This document shows positions 52,228 to 61,584 of a stretch of DNA of 64,000 nucleotides, piece by piece. Each line of letters opens with the position of its first letter. The first letter of the stretch is position 1. This DNA comes from an uncultured Sphingobacteriales bacterium (GTDB lineage Bacteria; Bacteroidota; Bacteroidia; Chitinophagales; Chitinophagaceae), in contig CALKHN010000053.1 of assembly GCA_937991535.1 (NCBI GenBank), positions 1 to 64,000 of the forward strand, given 5' to 3'. The position numbers and the translations under genes were made by a program. Under the pieces are notes generated by a model. The model did no database searches, was not told where the DNA came from, and worked only from the letters and a program-made list of their open reading frames with translations.

Positions 52228-53094
52228 GTGATCAGACATTTTTTTTATATATACATTTTTTTCTCCGGGTTTATACTTCTTTATACGCCACTTGTTACCT
52301 ACGGCCAGGAATTCAGAGACAGCAGCCGGGCAATAGAACAGAAAGACAGTATAGAAGCGAGGTTAGACAGCCTGAGCGGCTACCTTTCTGACAATGAGTT
52401 TGCTGAACCGGATCAGGATACTTTATTTTTTTCAGGTAAAGAATACCCTGAATCATTATACGATTCGTCAGTAATAAAAAGCAGGTTTGTTCCTGATTCC
52501 ATTACCCAAAATCTGAAAAGAGACAATGCTTTCTGGTATGCTGATAAAGACAGGCATACCCAAACCAGGATCGAAAGCAATTCATTCTGGGAAAAAATTT
52601 GGGAGATTGTTTTTACAGTACTCCGCTCGCCCCTGTTCAGGCAGATCATGTGGCTGCTTATGCTCTTAATATTTGCCGCTGCTGTTGTTTGGTTTCTTGT
52701 TCAAAACAAAATGAATATTTTTGGTTCAGGCAAAACAGTCATATTGCCCGCGCAGGCAAAGGAGGGTGATGCAGATAACATTTTTACTGCCAATCTGCAG
52801 GAAGCAGCAGGTAAGGCAGTGGCGAAAGGAGATTATCGCCTGGCTATTCGTTTTCTTTACCTGCAATTGCTAAAAACATTTTCTGAAAATGGGTTGATCA
52901 GTTATGGTACCGATATCACCAATAGCGAATACCTGGCACAATTGTACTCCCGGCCCTGGTATAGGGACTTTTTTAATGTTACCCGCAGCTATGAATATGC
53001 ATGGTACGGCGAGATGCCGGTAAACATACAACAATATGAAAGTGTTGTAACTGATTTTTCTTCACTGTATCAAAAAGCAGGCTTATCCATTTGA
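52228..53094 (+). CDS. DUF4129 domain protein
   Basis: 288 aa starting at GTG 52228, one base after the SpoIIM stop. A signal peptide (IRHFFYIYIFFSGFILLYTP), a long acidic disordered region to about residue 110, one membrane helix (about 145-165, LLMLLIFAAAVVWFLVQN) and the C-terminal DUF4129 segment KAVAKGDYRLAIRFLYLQLL with ENGLISYGTDITNSEYLAQL. The DUF4129 segment recalls the C-terminus of transglutaminase-like proteins. It overlaps the next gene by 4 bases. Confidence 0.88.
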   Translation: MIRHFFYIYIFFSGFILLYTPLVTYGQEFRDSSRAIEQKDSIEARLDSLSGYLSDNEFAEPDQDTLFFSGKEYPESLYDSSVIKSRFVPDSITQNLKRDNAFWYADKDRHTQTRIESNSFWEKIWEIVFTVLRSPLFRQIMWLLMLLIFAAAVVWFLVQNKMNIFGSGKTVILPAQAKEGDADNIFTANLQEAAGKAVAKGDYRLAIRFLYLQLLKTFSENGLISYGTDITNSEYLAQLYSRPWYRDFFNVTRSYEYAWYGEMPVNIQQYESVVTDFSSLYQKAGLSI

Positions 53095-54317
53095 AAAAAG
53101 CAACTCCATACCTGTTGGGCGGCTTATTGCTTTTACTATTACTGGCTTTGCTGATAGGAGGAAATAAAGATAATTTCGATCACAGAATTACGTTAAATAA
53201 AAAAGATAAGATTCCTTACGGAAGCTATGTAGCCTACCAAAGCCTTCCTCATTTATTTCCGGAAGCAAAAATAACCATTAATAAAAAAGCGCCGGGCTAT
53301 TGGGACGAAACGGTATTGGATTATGATACCGGCCGGCAGGTTATAATTATCATTTGTAAGGATTTTAATGCCAACGATGATGAGTTAACCGAATTATTTC
53401 ATTTTGTTGGCAGGGGCAATGATGTGCTGATATCATCCTACGATCTGAGCAATGAGGCGCAGCATTTTTTTCATTTGGATCTAAGTTATGCAGATGCAGG
53501 CTTTCCGGTATATGAAAACTTCAGCGACCTGGATACACTGCACCTGGGGTTAATACATCCTCCGTTTTCAAAAAGAGATAACCGGTATGACTACCCCGGC
53601 AGAAAATTCAATTCATGGTTCAATGCCATTGATTCCTCCATGTCTTACGTACTGGGCACCTCAGGTGAAGAACGGGCCGCATTCATTCGTTTGCGTGTGG
53701 GCGACGGCAGTTTTTTTATACATACTGCTCCACTCGCATTCAGTAACTATTTCTTGCTGTACCGGCAAAATATGGGTTACTACAATCAGTTGCTCTCCTC
53801 TATGGATGCCGGGGCATCAACCGTGGCATGGGATGAATATTACCTGCATAAGCCACAAAACAGCGGACAAAAAGATCCATCTCCCTTACGAGTATTAATG
53901 GAACAGCCGGCTTTTCGTATGGCTTTATTAACGGCGCTTGCAGGATTGTTTTTATTTGTATTGCTTGGCATTAAAAGAAACCAGCGTATGATACCAGTTG
54001 TTGCTGCACCAAAAAATGATTCATTGGATTTTGTAAAAACCATCGGCCGTTTATACTTTCAAAAACGGGATAATAAAAATCTCTGCCAGAAAATGATTGT
54101 TTATTTTACGGAGTATGTACACAGTCATTTTAATATGGCTACCGGAAATATGGATGCGGATTTTATCGCGCGGCTTTCGCAAAAATCCGGATGCACTGTG
54201 AACACCATTCAATCTATAACAGAGTATATTCGCTTTATACAGGAAGCGCCTGCCGTTCACGACCGGCAGGTAGCTGAGTTTTATCAGTTATTAGACCGCT
54301 TTTATAAAACTACATAG
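53091..54317 (+). CDS. DUF4350 domain protein
   Basis: 408 aa starting at TTG 53091, overlapping the DUF4129 stop in TTGA, so translationally coupled. An N-terminal helix anchors it (LLGGLLLLLLLALLIGG). The soluble domain from about 30 to 270 is a GATase-like alpha/beta fold in DUF4350 (VIIICKDFNANDDELTELFHFVGR and DVLISSYDLSNEAQ). A second helix (LLTALAGLFLFVLLG, about 275-295) leads to a helical tail with YFQKRDNKNLCQKM. Conserved in the same order across Bacteroidota MoxR clusters; function unproven. Confidence 0.85.
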   Translation: MKKATPYLLGGLLLLLLLALLIGGNKDNFDHRITLNKKDKIPYGSYVAYQSLPHLFPEAKITINKKAPGYWDETVLDYDTGRQVIIIICKDFNANDDELTELFHFVGRGNDVLISSYDLSNEAQHFFHLDLSYADAGFPVYENFSDLDTLHLGLIHPPFSKRDNRYDYPGRKFNSWFNAIDSSMSYVLGTSGEERAAFIRLRVGDGSFFIHTAPLAFSNYFLLYRQNMGYYNQLLSSMDAGASTVAWDEYYLHKPQNSGQKDPSPLRVLMEQPAFRMALLTALAGLFLFVLLGIKRNQRMIPVVAAPKNDSLDFVKTIGRLYFQKRDNKNLCQKMIVYFTEYVHSHFNMATGNMDADFIARLSQKSGCTVNTIQSITEYIRFIQEAPAVHDRQVAEFYQLLDRFYKTT

Positions 54318-54318
54318 C

Positions 54319-55296
54319 ATGGAAGAAAATGTATTTCAGCCCCGGACAGATCTATCGCAACTGCATGAAGTTGTAGCGCAAATGCGCAGTGAAATAGGCA
54401 GAGTAATTGTTGGTCAGCACGACATGATTAAATTAATTATGGCAGCGCTGCTTGCTGATGGCCATGTGTTGATAGAAGGCGTTCCGGGTGTAGCCAAAAC
54501 CTTAACGGCAAGACTGGTGGCCAAATGTATTGCCCTGCATTTCTCACGCATACAATTCACCCCCGATCTGATGCCATCCGATGTATTGGGTACCTCTGTA
54601 TTCAATCCTAAGGAAGGCGGTTTCCAGTTTAAACGCGGGCCTATTTTCGGCAATATTGTTCTTGTTGATGAAATTAACCGTGCACCGGCTAAAACGCAGG
54701 CGGCATTGTTTGAGGTGATGGAAGAAAAACAGGTAACGGTAGATGGATATTCGCATTCGATGGAAAAACCTTTTATGGTGCTGGCTACACAAAATCCCGT
54801 GGAGCAGGAAGGTACCTATCGTTTGCCTGAAGCACAGTTAGACCGGTTTCTTTTTAAAATAACCGTTCCTTACCCTACAGAAGAGGAAGAGATTGCCATA
54901 TTGAACAGGTTTCACCAAACACCGGGAGAAGAGATAGCCGCACATCTGAATCCTGTGTTATCGGCATCACAGATCAGCGAACTGCGACGATTGGTAAGAC
55001 TTGTACTGATTGAAGAAAAGTTATTAGAGTTCATTGCCCGCCTGGTAACATCTACCCGGTCGCATAAATCTATTTACCTCGGCGCTTCTCCCAGGGCATC
55101 ATTGGCCATAATGATGTCGGCAAAGTCCGCAGCGGCTATGCAGGGCCGTGACTTTGTAACACCGGAAGATATACTTGAAATGGCGCCTCCCGTACTACGC
55201 CACCGGATTATTTTAACACCCGAAAAGGAAATGGAGGGCGCAACGGAAGATGATGTGATTAAAGAAATTATTCATGCACTGGAAATACCCCGGTAA
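54319..55296 (+). CDS. MoxR family AAA+ ATPase
   Basis: 325 aa, ATG start, one base after the previous stop. MoxR-type AAA+ chaperone: Walker A GVPGVAKT, Walker B IVLVDEINRAP, sensor I VLATQNPVEQEGTYRLPEAQ with LDRFLFK (sensor Arg region), then the MoxR C-terminal helix-rich lid with ARLVTSTRSH and LGASPRASLAIM. MoxR ATPases act with VWA proteins in protein complex assembly and metal insertion. The next gene encodes the DUF58/VWA partner. Confidence 0.95.
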   Translation: MEENVFQPRTDLSQLHEVVAQMRSEIGRVIVGQHDMIKLIMAALLADGHVLIEGVPGVAKTLTARLVAKCIALHFSRIQFTPDLMPSDVLGTSVFNPKEGGFQFKRGPIFGNIVLVDEINRAPAKTQAALFEVMEEKQVTVDGYSHSMEKPFMVLATQNPVEQEGTYRLPEAQLDRFLFKITVPYPTEEEEIAILNRFHQTPGEEIAAHLNPVLSASQISELRRLVRLVLIEEKLLEFIARLVTSTRSHKSIYLGASPRASLAIMMSAKSAAAMQGRDFVTPEDILEMAPPVLRHRIILTPEKEMEGATEDDVIKEIIHALEIPR

Positions 55297-55299
55297 ATA

Positions 55300-56643
55300 T
55301 TGAGAAATCTTTTGGCATTATACCGTTCTTTTGTGCTTACCCGCAACGCATATATGTTGCTGGCGGGCATTGTGCTGTTGTTTATCGTTTCTTTTTTTAT
55401 TCCCATACTTATGATGATAGCCCAACTTCTGTTGCTGCTGCTGGCCTGCCTGGTAATGGTGGATGCTATTGTGTTGTATGGGCGCCGGCTGGGCCTCACC
55501 GGCAAAAGAAATGCGGCAGAACGTTTTAGCAACGGAGATGACAATATCATTCATCTGCACTTTGGGAACCATTATGCTTTTACGATAAGGGTTGAACTTA
55601 TTGATGAACTGCCATTCCAGTTTCAGCAAAGGAACTGGAAAAAGAAAACGATGCTTAAAAGCGGGGAAGAGTACCAATCAACCTATATATTGCGCCCCCT
55701 GCAAAGAGGCGAATATGCTTTTGGTAATATCAATGCTTTTGTAACAAGCCCACTGGCACTGGTACAACGCCGGTTTGTTTTTGAACAGCCACAAACCATA
55801 CCGGCATACCCTTCTTTTCAGCAATTGAAGCGTTACCAGATAATGGCTGTAACGAATCGTTTGAATGAAACAGGTATACGGCGTTTACGCAAATCCGGTA
55901 GCAGTATGGAATTTGAGCAAATAAAGGAATATGTTCATGGCGATGACAACAGGAATGTAAACTGGAAGGCTACCGCCAGGAAAGGAGACCTGATGGTGAA
56001 CACTTTTACAGATGAAAAGAGCCAGCATATTTATTGCATTATAGATAAGGGGCGTAATATGAAAATGCCTTTTGAAGGAATAACGCTTTTAGACTACGCC
56101 ATTAATGCATCGCTGGTATTAACCAATGTGGCTTTGCTTAAACACGACAAAGCCGGGCTACTCACCTTTGCAAGTCAGCCCGATACCTTTTTACCTGCAG
56201 ACCGCAAAGGCATACAAATGGAAATGATACTGGAAAATTTATACCGCCAGCAAACGCATTTTTCAGAAACCGATTTTGAATCAGTGTATACGCATATCCG
56301 TGGAAAAATTAAAAACAGGGCATTGCTGATCCTCTTCACCAATTTTGAATCTATCCCCGGCTTTCAGCGACAGTTGCCTTACCTGCGCAAAATAGCAAAA
56401 CATCATTTACTGTTGGTTGTGTTTTTTGAGAACACGGAACTAAAGTCGCTTAGGGAAAAGCCCGCCGCAAACCTGGAAGAGATTTATATCAAAACCATTG
56501 CTGATAAATTTGCATTTGAGAAACGACTGATTGTAAAAGAACTCCAGCAGCATGGCATACTTTCCATATTAACCACTCCTCAGCAGGTAAGCGTAAATAC
56601 AATTAATAAGTATATTGAATTGAAAGCACGACAGGCGCTGTAG
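55300..56643 (+). CDS. DUF58 (VWA-like) protein
   Basis: 447 aa starting at TTG 55300, 3 bases after the MoxR stop. Two hydrophobic helices at the N-terminus (about 12-32 and 35-55), a beta domain, then the DUF58 signature GSSMEFEQIKEYVHGDDNRN with VNWKATARKGDLMV, followed by the VWA fold. The MIDAS-type motif is degenerate: IIDKGRNMKM stands where DxSxS is expected, so metal binding may be lost. Membrane-anchored cofactor for MoxR. Confidence 0.92.
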   Translation: MRNLLALYRSFVLTRNAYMLLAGIVLLFIVSFFIPILMMIAQLLLLLLACLVMVDAIVLYGRRLGLTGKRNAAERFSNGDDNIIHLHFGNHYAFTIRVELIDELPFQFQQRNWKKKTMLKSGEEYQSTYILRPLQRGEYAFGNINAFVTSPLALVQRRFVFEQPQTIPAYPSFQQLKRYQIMAVTNRLNETGIRRLRKSGSSMEFEQIKEYVHGDDNRNVNWKATARKGDLMVNTFTDEKSQHIYCIIDKGRNMKMPFEGITLLDYAINASLVLTNVALLKHDKAGLLTFASQPDTFLPADRKGIQMEMILENLYRQQTHFSETDFESVYTHIRGKIKNRALLILFTNFESIPGFQRQLPYLRKIAKHHLLLVVFFENTELKSLREKPAANLEEIYIKTIADKFAFEKRLIVKELQQHGILSILTTPQQVSVNTINKYIELKARQAL

Positions 56644-56707
56644 CGGTCAGCACCGCAAACTTCAATGAAATCAATTCATATAAGCTTCCTTATAGAATTT
56701 AGTACCT

Positions 56708-56752
56708 GCAAAACGGTCTGACGCTGATGCGTACCGGCCGTTTTGCGGCCGG
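56708..56752 (+). terminator. Overlapping hairpins between DUF58 and truB
   Basis: Stem A: GCAAAACGG (56708-56716) with CCGTTTTGC (56738-56746). Stem B: CCGGCCG (56734-56740) with CGGCCGG (56746-56752), loop TTTTG. The two stems share bases 56738-56740 and cannot form together. They lie upstream of the truB -7 element, so they probably end the MoxR transcript, with B as a stronger alternative. T tract is short. Confidence 0.4.
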
Positions 56753-56758
56753 CACCCT

Positions 56759-56766
56759 TATCTTTG
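56759..56766 (+). promoter_or_regulatory. -7 element of truB
   Basis: TATCTTTG matches TAnnTTTG and lies 18 bases before ATG 56785. The TTTTG at 56741-56745 is only about 13 bases upstream, so the -33 match is poor. Confidence 0.45.
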
Positions 56767-56784
56767 CCCAAACTTTCAAACCAC

Positions 56785-57486
56785 ATGCAACCTGAACAAA
56801 ACAACCCGTTTGCCGAAGGAAAAGTATTACTGATCAATAAGCCATTGCACTGGACCTCTTTTGATGTTGTAAGAAAAATACGTTCCACCATAAAAATCAA
56901 AAAAGTAGGGCATGCCGGTACTCTCGATCCTTTGGCTACAGGATTGCTGATTGTGTGTACAGGAAAATTCACTAAAAAAATAAATGAATACATGTCCCGG
57001 GAAAAAGAATATACGGGCAGTTTTACCCTGGGTGCATCAACGCCTACCTATGATCTTGAAAGCGAGCCGGAAAATTTTAAAGATTACAATCATATTACAG
57101 AAAGCCAGTTGCATGAAACTACAAAAAAATTCACCGGACAAATACAGCAAATCCCCCCGGCACACTCTGCTATTAAACAAGAGGGGAAGCCTGTATACGA
57201 AATGGCCCGTAAAGGTATAGCTGTAAAACTGGAACCAAGAACATTGTTTATAAAAGAATTTACCATTACTGATGTTGCATTGCCTAAAGTGTATTTTAAA
57301 GTAGTATGTTCTACCGGCACGTACATACGAAGTTTAGCGCATGATTACGGGAATGCTTTAGGATGCGGTGCTTATCTCAGCAGTTTGTGCCGTACAAGAA
57401 TAGGAGAATTTACAGTTGAAAACGCTATGCGTATGGAAGCCTTTCAGGAAATGACAGAAGAGATGAAATTGCAAAGTGGCAGGTAG
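56785..57486 (+). CDS. truB: tRNA pseudouridine(55) synthase TruB
   Basis: 233 aa from ATG 56785. Makes pseudouridine-55 in the T loop of all tRNAs. The catalytic Asp lies in KKVGHAGTLDPLATGLLIVC. Other motifs: LLINKPLHWTSFDVV at the N-terminus and TGTYIRSLAHDYGNALGCGAYL in the C-terminal half. The PUA-domain C-terminus is absent, so the protein is short compared with the 300-aa enzymes, as in many Bacteroidota. Separate from the MoxR cluster. Confidence 0.95.
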   Translation: MQPEQNNPFAEGKVLLINKPLHWTSFDVVRKIRSTIKIKKVGHAGTLDPLATGLLIVCTGKFTKKINEYMSREKEYTGSFTLGASTPTYDLESEPENFKDYNHITESQLHETTKKFTGQIQQIPPAHSAIKQEGKPVYEMARKGIAVKLEPRTLFIKEFTITDVALPKVYFKVVCSTGTYIRSLAHDYGNALGCGAYLSSLCRTRIGEFTVENAMRMEAFQEMTEEMKLQSGR

Positions 57487-57509
57487 TAAGTAGTAAGTGA
57501 GCAGTAAAG

Positions 57510-59921
57510 TTAAAACGGGTAACCTATCCCAAACTGGAATGTAGGTCTCCTCATGTTGGAAGTAATAAACCATCCGTCGTTTTGCGGTTTTATATATTCA
57601 TCCGAGGCATATAAAGGGTCTTTTAACCGCCAGCCCAGGTCGAACCGCAACAAAAAAAACTTAAAGTCAAGCCTCAGCCCTGCTCCTCCGGCTACTGCAA
57701 CATCCTGATATAACCTGCTTAAATCAAAAACAGCATATTTAAACTCGGGGCTTGAAGATTTTCTTACCCACACATTACCGATATCTGTAAACAATGCCCC
57801 GCGCAACCAGTAACCATATACCGGAAAAATATCAAACCGGTATTCAATATTTCCTTCTAACTGAATATCGGCATACCTGTCGTCAAATTTTTTCTCTACC
57901 ACGCCGGGAGGATCAGTAGTAATCGTACGAACCCTGAGAGTATCATAAAAAATGCTGGAACCCGGGCCTAATTTACGCAGTTGCCATCCCCGCATGCTGT
58001 TGGGTCCACCGGCAAAAAACTGCCTGAAGAATGGAAGAGAAATATCTCCCTGCCGGTTTTCGGTTTTAAACCCAAGCCCGTATCCTGCAAACACCCTGTA
58101 AGCCCACATGGATTTCGCATGCGTAACATAGTGTCTGAAATCTGCACTTAACTTTATAAAACGGTACAGCTGGCCAAGCGGTTTGTCATTTTGGGTTTGC
58201 TTTTTAAACAAAGCACCCATAAGCAATCCCGATTCTTCACCATATAATCTTAAGTAATTAAATATCCGGGGATTAGAAGAATTAAATCTTCGTGTATACG
58301 TTCCGTTAATTCCCATAATAAGCCCGTTATTATAAGAATAAGACAGGAGCGGATAATCCCTTATCAGTTGTTCAAAACCCAGGTCAATATTATAAATGCG
58401 GGTAAATTCAATATTGGGGAACCTGATCTGCCAGTTGATATTAGCCCTTTTCTGAAACTCATACCCCAGGTATGCATTCAGTGTATTGATCTTATAATAT
58501 TTATACCGGTCTATATACGACCCGTCCAGGTTCACGTATGTTCTTGCATTTAAAAAATCTTCCTGGTTTTTTAGTTTAAATGGCGTGAGTAAACGTGGAA
58601 AAATAAGCCTGTTGCTTAATCCCATTTCTGTAGAAAGTATTTTTCTGAAATCAGTAAATTCAACACCTGTTCTTAATACATTTTCCAGTTGCAAAGCCTG
58701 GCGGGCAACATTCCTGTTCTTTAACTGAAAATTGAGTGCCAAACCTTTATTACCCGCATTGTACAGTTGGTTTTGTGCGGAAAGAATACTGGAACCTTCG
58801 AAGTCGGCGCTGAAAAAATATTTTTTCGCAGGTACCATTCGTATAAAGAAATCCACCTCCGGTTCAATAGAGTCCCGGGGACGCGCATTGATGGTAACAT
58901 TTTGCCAGGCCTCAATTCGATTAAAGTTGAGGAGCGTTTTGTTGAAATCCGATGCACGGAAAAGTTCGCCGGGCTTCAGCGCAATTCTTTTTACCAGAAA
59001 GGATGGTTTAAAAAGATTGTACCTGCTGTAAATACTGTAACCGCCATACTCTGTCTGCTCAAGGTCGCGCCGTATACCCGTCATTAATTCCGCCGGCTCA
59101 TCGGGCAAAATGACTACCCTGCCCACTTTATACAATTGCGTGATGGAGCTGTCTTTTAAGGGAATTTCGAGGATAACTATATCAATTGTTGGAGTTTGAT
59201 ACTTTTTCTGAGCCTCCACCTGCAACTGTATTTGTTCAAAAGGATCCGCGGAGGCATCTATTAAAGATACATTCACCGTATCTAATTGGGCTTTCAGCAT
59301 TTCCCGGTTGATGCGGTAAAAACCATTGTTACGGAATATTTCAATAAGCCGGTTCAGTTCTTCATCAATTTTCTGATTGCTGAAAGCTTCCGATTTTTTT
59401 AGCAGCGATTTATCCTTGTTTTCGTTTACCAGTCTTTGCAAAGTGGTGTCCGTGAAACGGTAGCTAATGGAATCTATGCGAAAAAGACTTCCGGTATTGA
59501 TATTGTAATTTACTTTCAGGCGGTACTGATCGGGTTTTTCATTGCGGATTACCGTATCCACCTTATCCCATTCTGCCTGTATATCGCTGCGGTAATAGCC
59601 GTTATTGTGCAGTAAATTGTTCATGTTTTGAACTGATCGTTTGACATAGTTGCTGTCGAAAACAGCCGGCCGGTTTAAAACATGCCGCACGAACAAAACG
59701 CTCTTAAAAACGGGTTTTACACTGTCCTCAATCTGGGTTTCCAGTTTATTTTTCAGTTCCTTCTTTTCGCCGGAACTCAATTTGCTGTTGATATGAATTT
59801 CGTTCTCAAAAACAAAGGGTTTATATGGCTGGTATTTTTTAACTACCGTGCAGGAGGATGCAAGTCCTAAAATGATTGTGATAAAATAGAAATGATTGAA
59901 GAAAGAAGAATGTATTTTCAT
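57510..59921 (-). CDS. BamA/TamA family outer-membrane lipoprotein
   Basis: 803 aa from ATG 59921; the longer frame to 60038 adds nothing recognisable. A lipoprotein signal ends in the lipobox LASSC. N-terminal POTRA-like repeats (about residues 40-330), then a 16-stranded Omp85-type barrel with the signature RKLGPGSSIFYDTLRV region and FRQFFAGGPNSMRGW, the conserved GGxxSMRGW of Omp85, and a terminal IGYPF ending in Phe. Inserts outer-membrane proteins or secretes substrates across the outer membrane. Convergent with truB. Confidence 0.93.
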   Translation of the reverse strand: MKIHSSFFNHFYFITIILGLASSCTVVKKYQPYKPFVFENEIHINSKLSSGEKKELKNKLETQIEDSVKPVFKSVLFVRHVLNRPAVFDSNYVKRSVQNMNNLLHNNGYYRSDIQAEWDKVDTVIRNEKPDQYRLKVNYNINTGSLFRIDSISYRFTDTTLQRLVNENKDKSLLKKSEAFSNQKIDEELNRLIEIFRNNGFYRINREMLKAQLDTVNVSLIDASADPFEQIQLQVEAQKKYQTPTIDIVILEIPLKDSSITQLYKVGRVVILPDEPAELMTGIRRDLEQTEYGGYSIYSRYNLFKPSFLVKRIALKPGELFRASDFNKTLLNFNRIEAWQNVTINARPRDSIEPEVDFFIRMVPAKKYFFSADFEGSSILSAQNQLYNAGNKGLALNFQLKNRNVARQALQLENVLRTGVEFTDFRKILSTEMGLSNRLIFPRLLTPFKLKNQEDFLNARTYVNLDGSYIDRYKYYKINTLNAYLGYEFQKRANINWQIRFPNIEFTRIYNIDLGFEQLIRDYPLLSYSYNNGLIMGINGTYTRRFNSSNPRIFNYLRLYGEESGLLMGALFKKQTQNDKPLGQLYRFIKLSADFRHYVTHAKSMWAYRVFAGYGLGFKTENRQGDISLPFFRQFFAGGPNSMRGWQLRKLGPGSSIFYDTLRVRTITTDPPGVVEKKFDDRYADIQLEGNIEYRFDIFPVYGYWLRGALFTDIGNVWVRKSSSPEFKYAVFDLSRLYQDVAVAGGAGLRLDFKFFLLRFDLGWRLKDPLYASDEYIKPQNDGWFITSNMRRPTFQFGIGYPF

Positions 59922-60053
59922 CCGTATATTTTTTAATTTGCTGCTTTCAGCGCTGATATTTTGCCGGATGGAACGCTTATATACATTCCTTTTGTGAAAA
60001 AAAAATTTAATTTGGCGTTTCGTTGGTGAATCAGGCATAAATAAACTATAAGG

Positions 60054-60803
60054 ATGCTCAGCAAATCAAGGGTCAAATATATTCAAAGTTTATACCATAA
60101 AAAATTAAGGGATGAAGAAGGATGTTTTGTGATTGAAGGTCCTAAAATTACGGAAGAATTCCTTTTGCGTGCGCCAGATAAAATACTTTCGCTCTATACT
60201 GTTAAAAGTTGGCTAAATAATAATAGCACACTGGTGAAACAGATGAATCCATCAGGCATATTTCTTATAGAAGAAGGCGACCTGGAAAAAATATCTGCCC
60301 GCAGCTCACCCAACCAGGTGCTCGCCATTGTAAAAAAAAAGAAAGAAGAGCATGATGCAGCAGTTCCTCCCGGTGTTTTTTTAATGCTCGATGATATTCA
60401 GGATCCTGGCAATTTTGGTACTATTGTTCGAACGGCCGACTGGTTTGGTATTGATACCGTTATATGCAGCAAAGCATGTGCGGATCTGTACAACCCTAAA
60501 GTTGTTCAGTCAACAATGGGCAGTTTGCTGAGCGTAAATGTTATATATACAGAGCTTATTGACTGGTGCAAACAAAATGCCGGCGTTGCTATATATGCGG
60601 CTACATTGCATGGAAAATCAATATATCAGTGTTCTCCGCTACGGGAAGGGGCTCTGCTCATGGGCAATGAGTCGAAGGGTGTTCACCCGGAACTATTGCA
60701 ATTTTGCAGGGAACAGGTAACCATCCCCGGAAGAGGAAAAGCAGAATCGCTCAATGCGGCAGTGGCAGCGGGTATACTGCTATCGCATTTCATGCAAAAA
60801 TAA
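60054..60803 (+). CDS. TrmH/SpoU family RNA 2'-O-methyltransferase
   Basis: 249 aa. SPOUT-class knot methyltransferase that adds 2'-O-methyl to rRNA or tRNA using S-adenosylmethionine. N-terminal L7Ae-like substrate domain (GCFVIEGPKITEEFLL), then the knot: MLDDIQDPGNFGTIVRTADWF (motif 1), PKVVQSTMGSLLSVNVI (motif 2) and GNESKGVHPELLQFCREQVTIPG plus ESLNAAVAAGILL (motif 3). Complete motifs, so active; RNA target unknown. Confidence 0.93.
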   Translation: MLSKSRVKYIQSLYHKKLRDEEGCFVIEGPKITEEFLLRAPDKILSLYTVKSWLNNNSTLVKQMNPSGIFLIEEGDLEKISARSSPNQVLAIVKKKKEEHDAAVPPGVFLMLDDIQDPGNFGTIVRTADWFGIDTVICSKACADLYNPKVVQSTMGSLLSVNVIYTELIDWCKQNAGVAIYAATLHGKSIYQCSPLREGALLMGNESKGVHPELLQFCREQVTIPGRGKAESLNAAVAAGILLSHFMQK

Positions 60804-61502
60804 TTAATACAACTTAGTCACTTTCAAGTCTTTGAAATATCCAATCGTTCCGATGTCCACCCACATTGCTATTGCTCCATTGGTTGTTGAGCCTTTCAGC
60901 TTATCTACGATGAATGAAGCATATTTCTGATTATTGATATAAAGTTCCGCTTTTTCCCCCTTTACTTCGATACGTAAGGTTATCCATTCATTCAACCCGA
61001 CATCTGCATACGTTTCATATTCTCCATTCCCTTCACGTCTTAAACGGTCAAACTTATAATTTGGATAGGCATAATATTGAACGGTATGATTTCTTCCAAA
61101 TTGACTTTCAGACCGTCCTGCTTTCGGCCTTAAATAAATTGATTCAAAAGCTGAATCTTTTTCACTGATTCTGAAAGCCAGCCCAATAAATCCCTGAGCA
61201 CCTTCAAAAGGTGAAGGATTTTGAATTTGACTTAAAACCTTAACCTCTATTATTCCGTTAGTAAAATTTACATTTTTCAATTTAACGTATGTAGGTTCGT
61301 CAACTGTAGCCGCCAGGTTTTTTACGTCAAAAGGCAGAGCCTGTAAATCCCGTTCAACTTTTAATACCTGTTCGCCATTAAGATGAACGAGAGCAGCTTT
61401 TACATTACATAATTCAAACTCCTGGCTATTCCATTTGAGTGTTTGTCCAAATACGCATAAAGCATACATGTTCAATAAAAAAAGAAAAATGTAGATTTTC
61501 AT
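60804..61502 (-). CDS. Exported LamG-like / DUF1080-related carbohydrate-binding protein
   Basis: 232 aa. MKIYIFLFLLNMYALCVFGQ is a signal peptide. The mature part is a concanavalin A-like jelly roll: YVKLKNVNFTNGIIEVKVLS, GAQGFIGLAFRISEKDSAFE, SIYLRPKAGRSESQFGRNH, YADVGLNEWITLRIEVKGEK, AELYINNQKYASFIVDKLKG. It lacks an obvious catalytic pair, so carbohydrate binding is likelier than hydrolysis. Divergent from the HxlR gene with a 52-base gap to that ATG, so the regulator may control it. Confidence 0.82.
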   Translation of the reverse strand: MKIYIFLFLLNMYALCVFGQTLKWNSQEFELCNVKAALVHLNGEQVLKVERDLQALPFDVKNLAATVDEPTYVKLKNVNFTNGIIEVKVLSQIQNPSPFEGAQGFIGLAFRISEKDSAFESIYLRPKAGRSESQFGRNHTVQYYAYPNYKFDRLRREGNGEYETYADVGLNEWITLRIEVKGEKAELYINNQKYASFIVDKLKGSTTNGAIAMWVDIGTIGYFKDLKVTKLY

Positions 61503-61538
61503 ATTAAATTATTTCTCACAAAGCTACTCCTAACAGTG

Positions 61539-61584
61539 TATTTTTGTAACCAATATGCCAAATACAAGTAACCAAATGGTAACC
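61539..61584 (+). promoter_or_regulatory. HxlR promoter with spaced GTAACC repeats
   Basis: TATTTTTG (61539-61546) matches the -7 consensus. GTAACC occurs at 61546-61551, 61568-61573 and 61579-61584, spacing 22 and 11 bases, that is on one face of the helix. The last repeat overlaps the start region. This looks like an operator for autoregulation. The -7 position also argues for a start at ATG 61576, not 61555. Confidence 0.5.
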
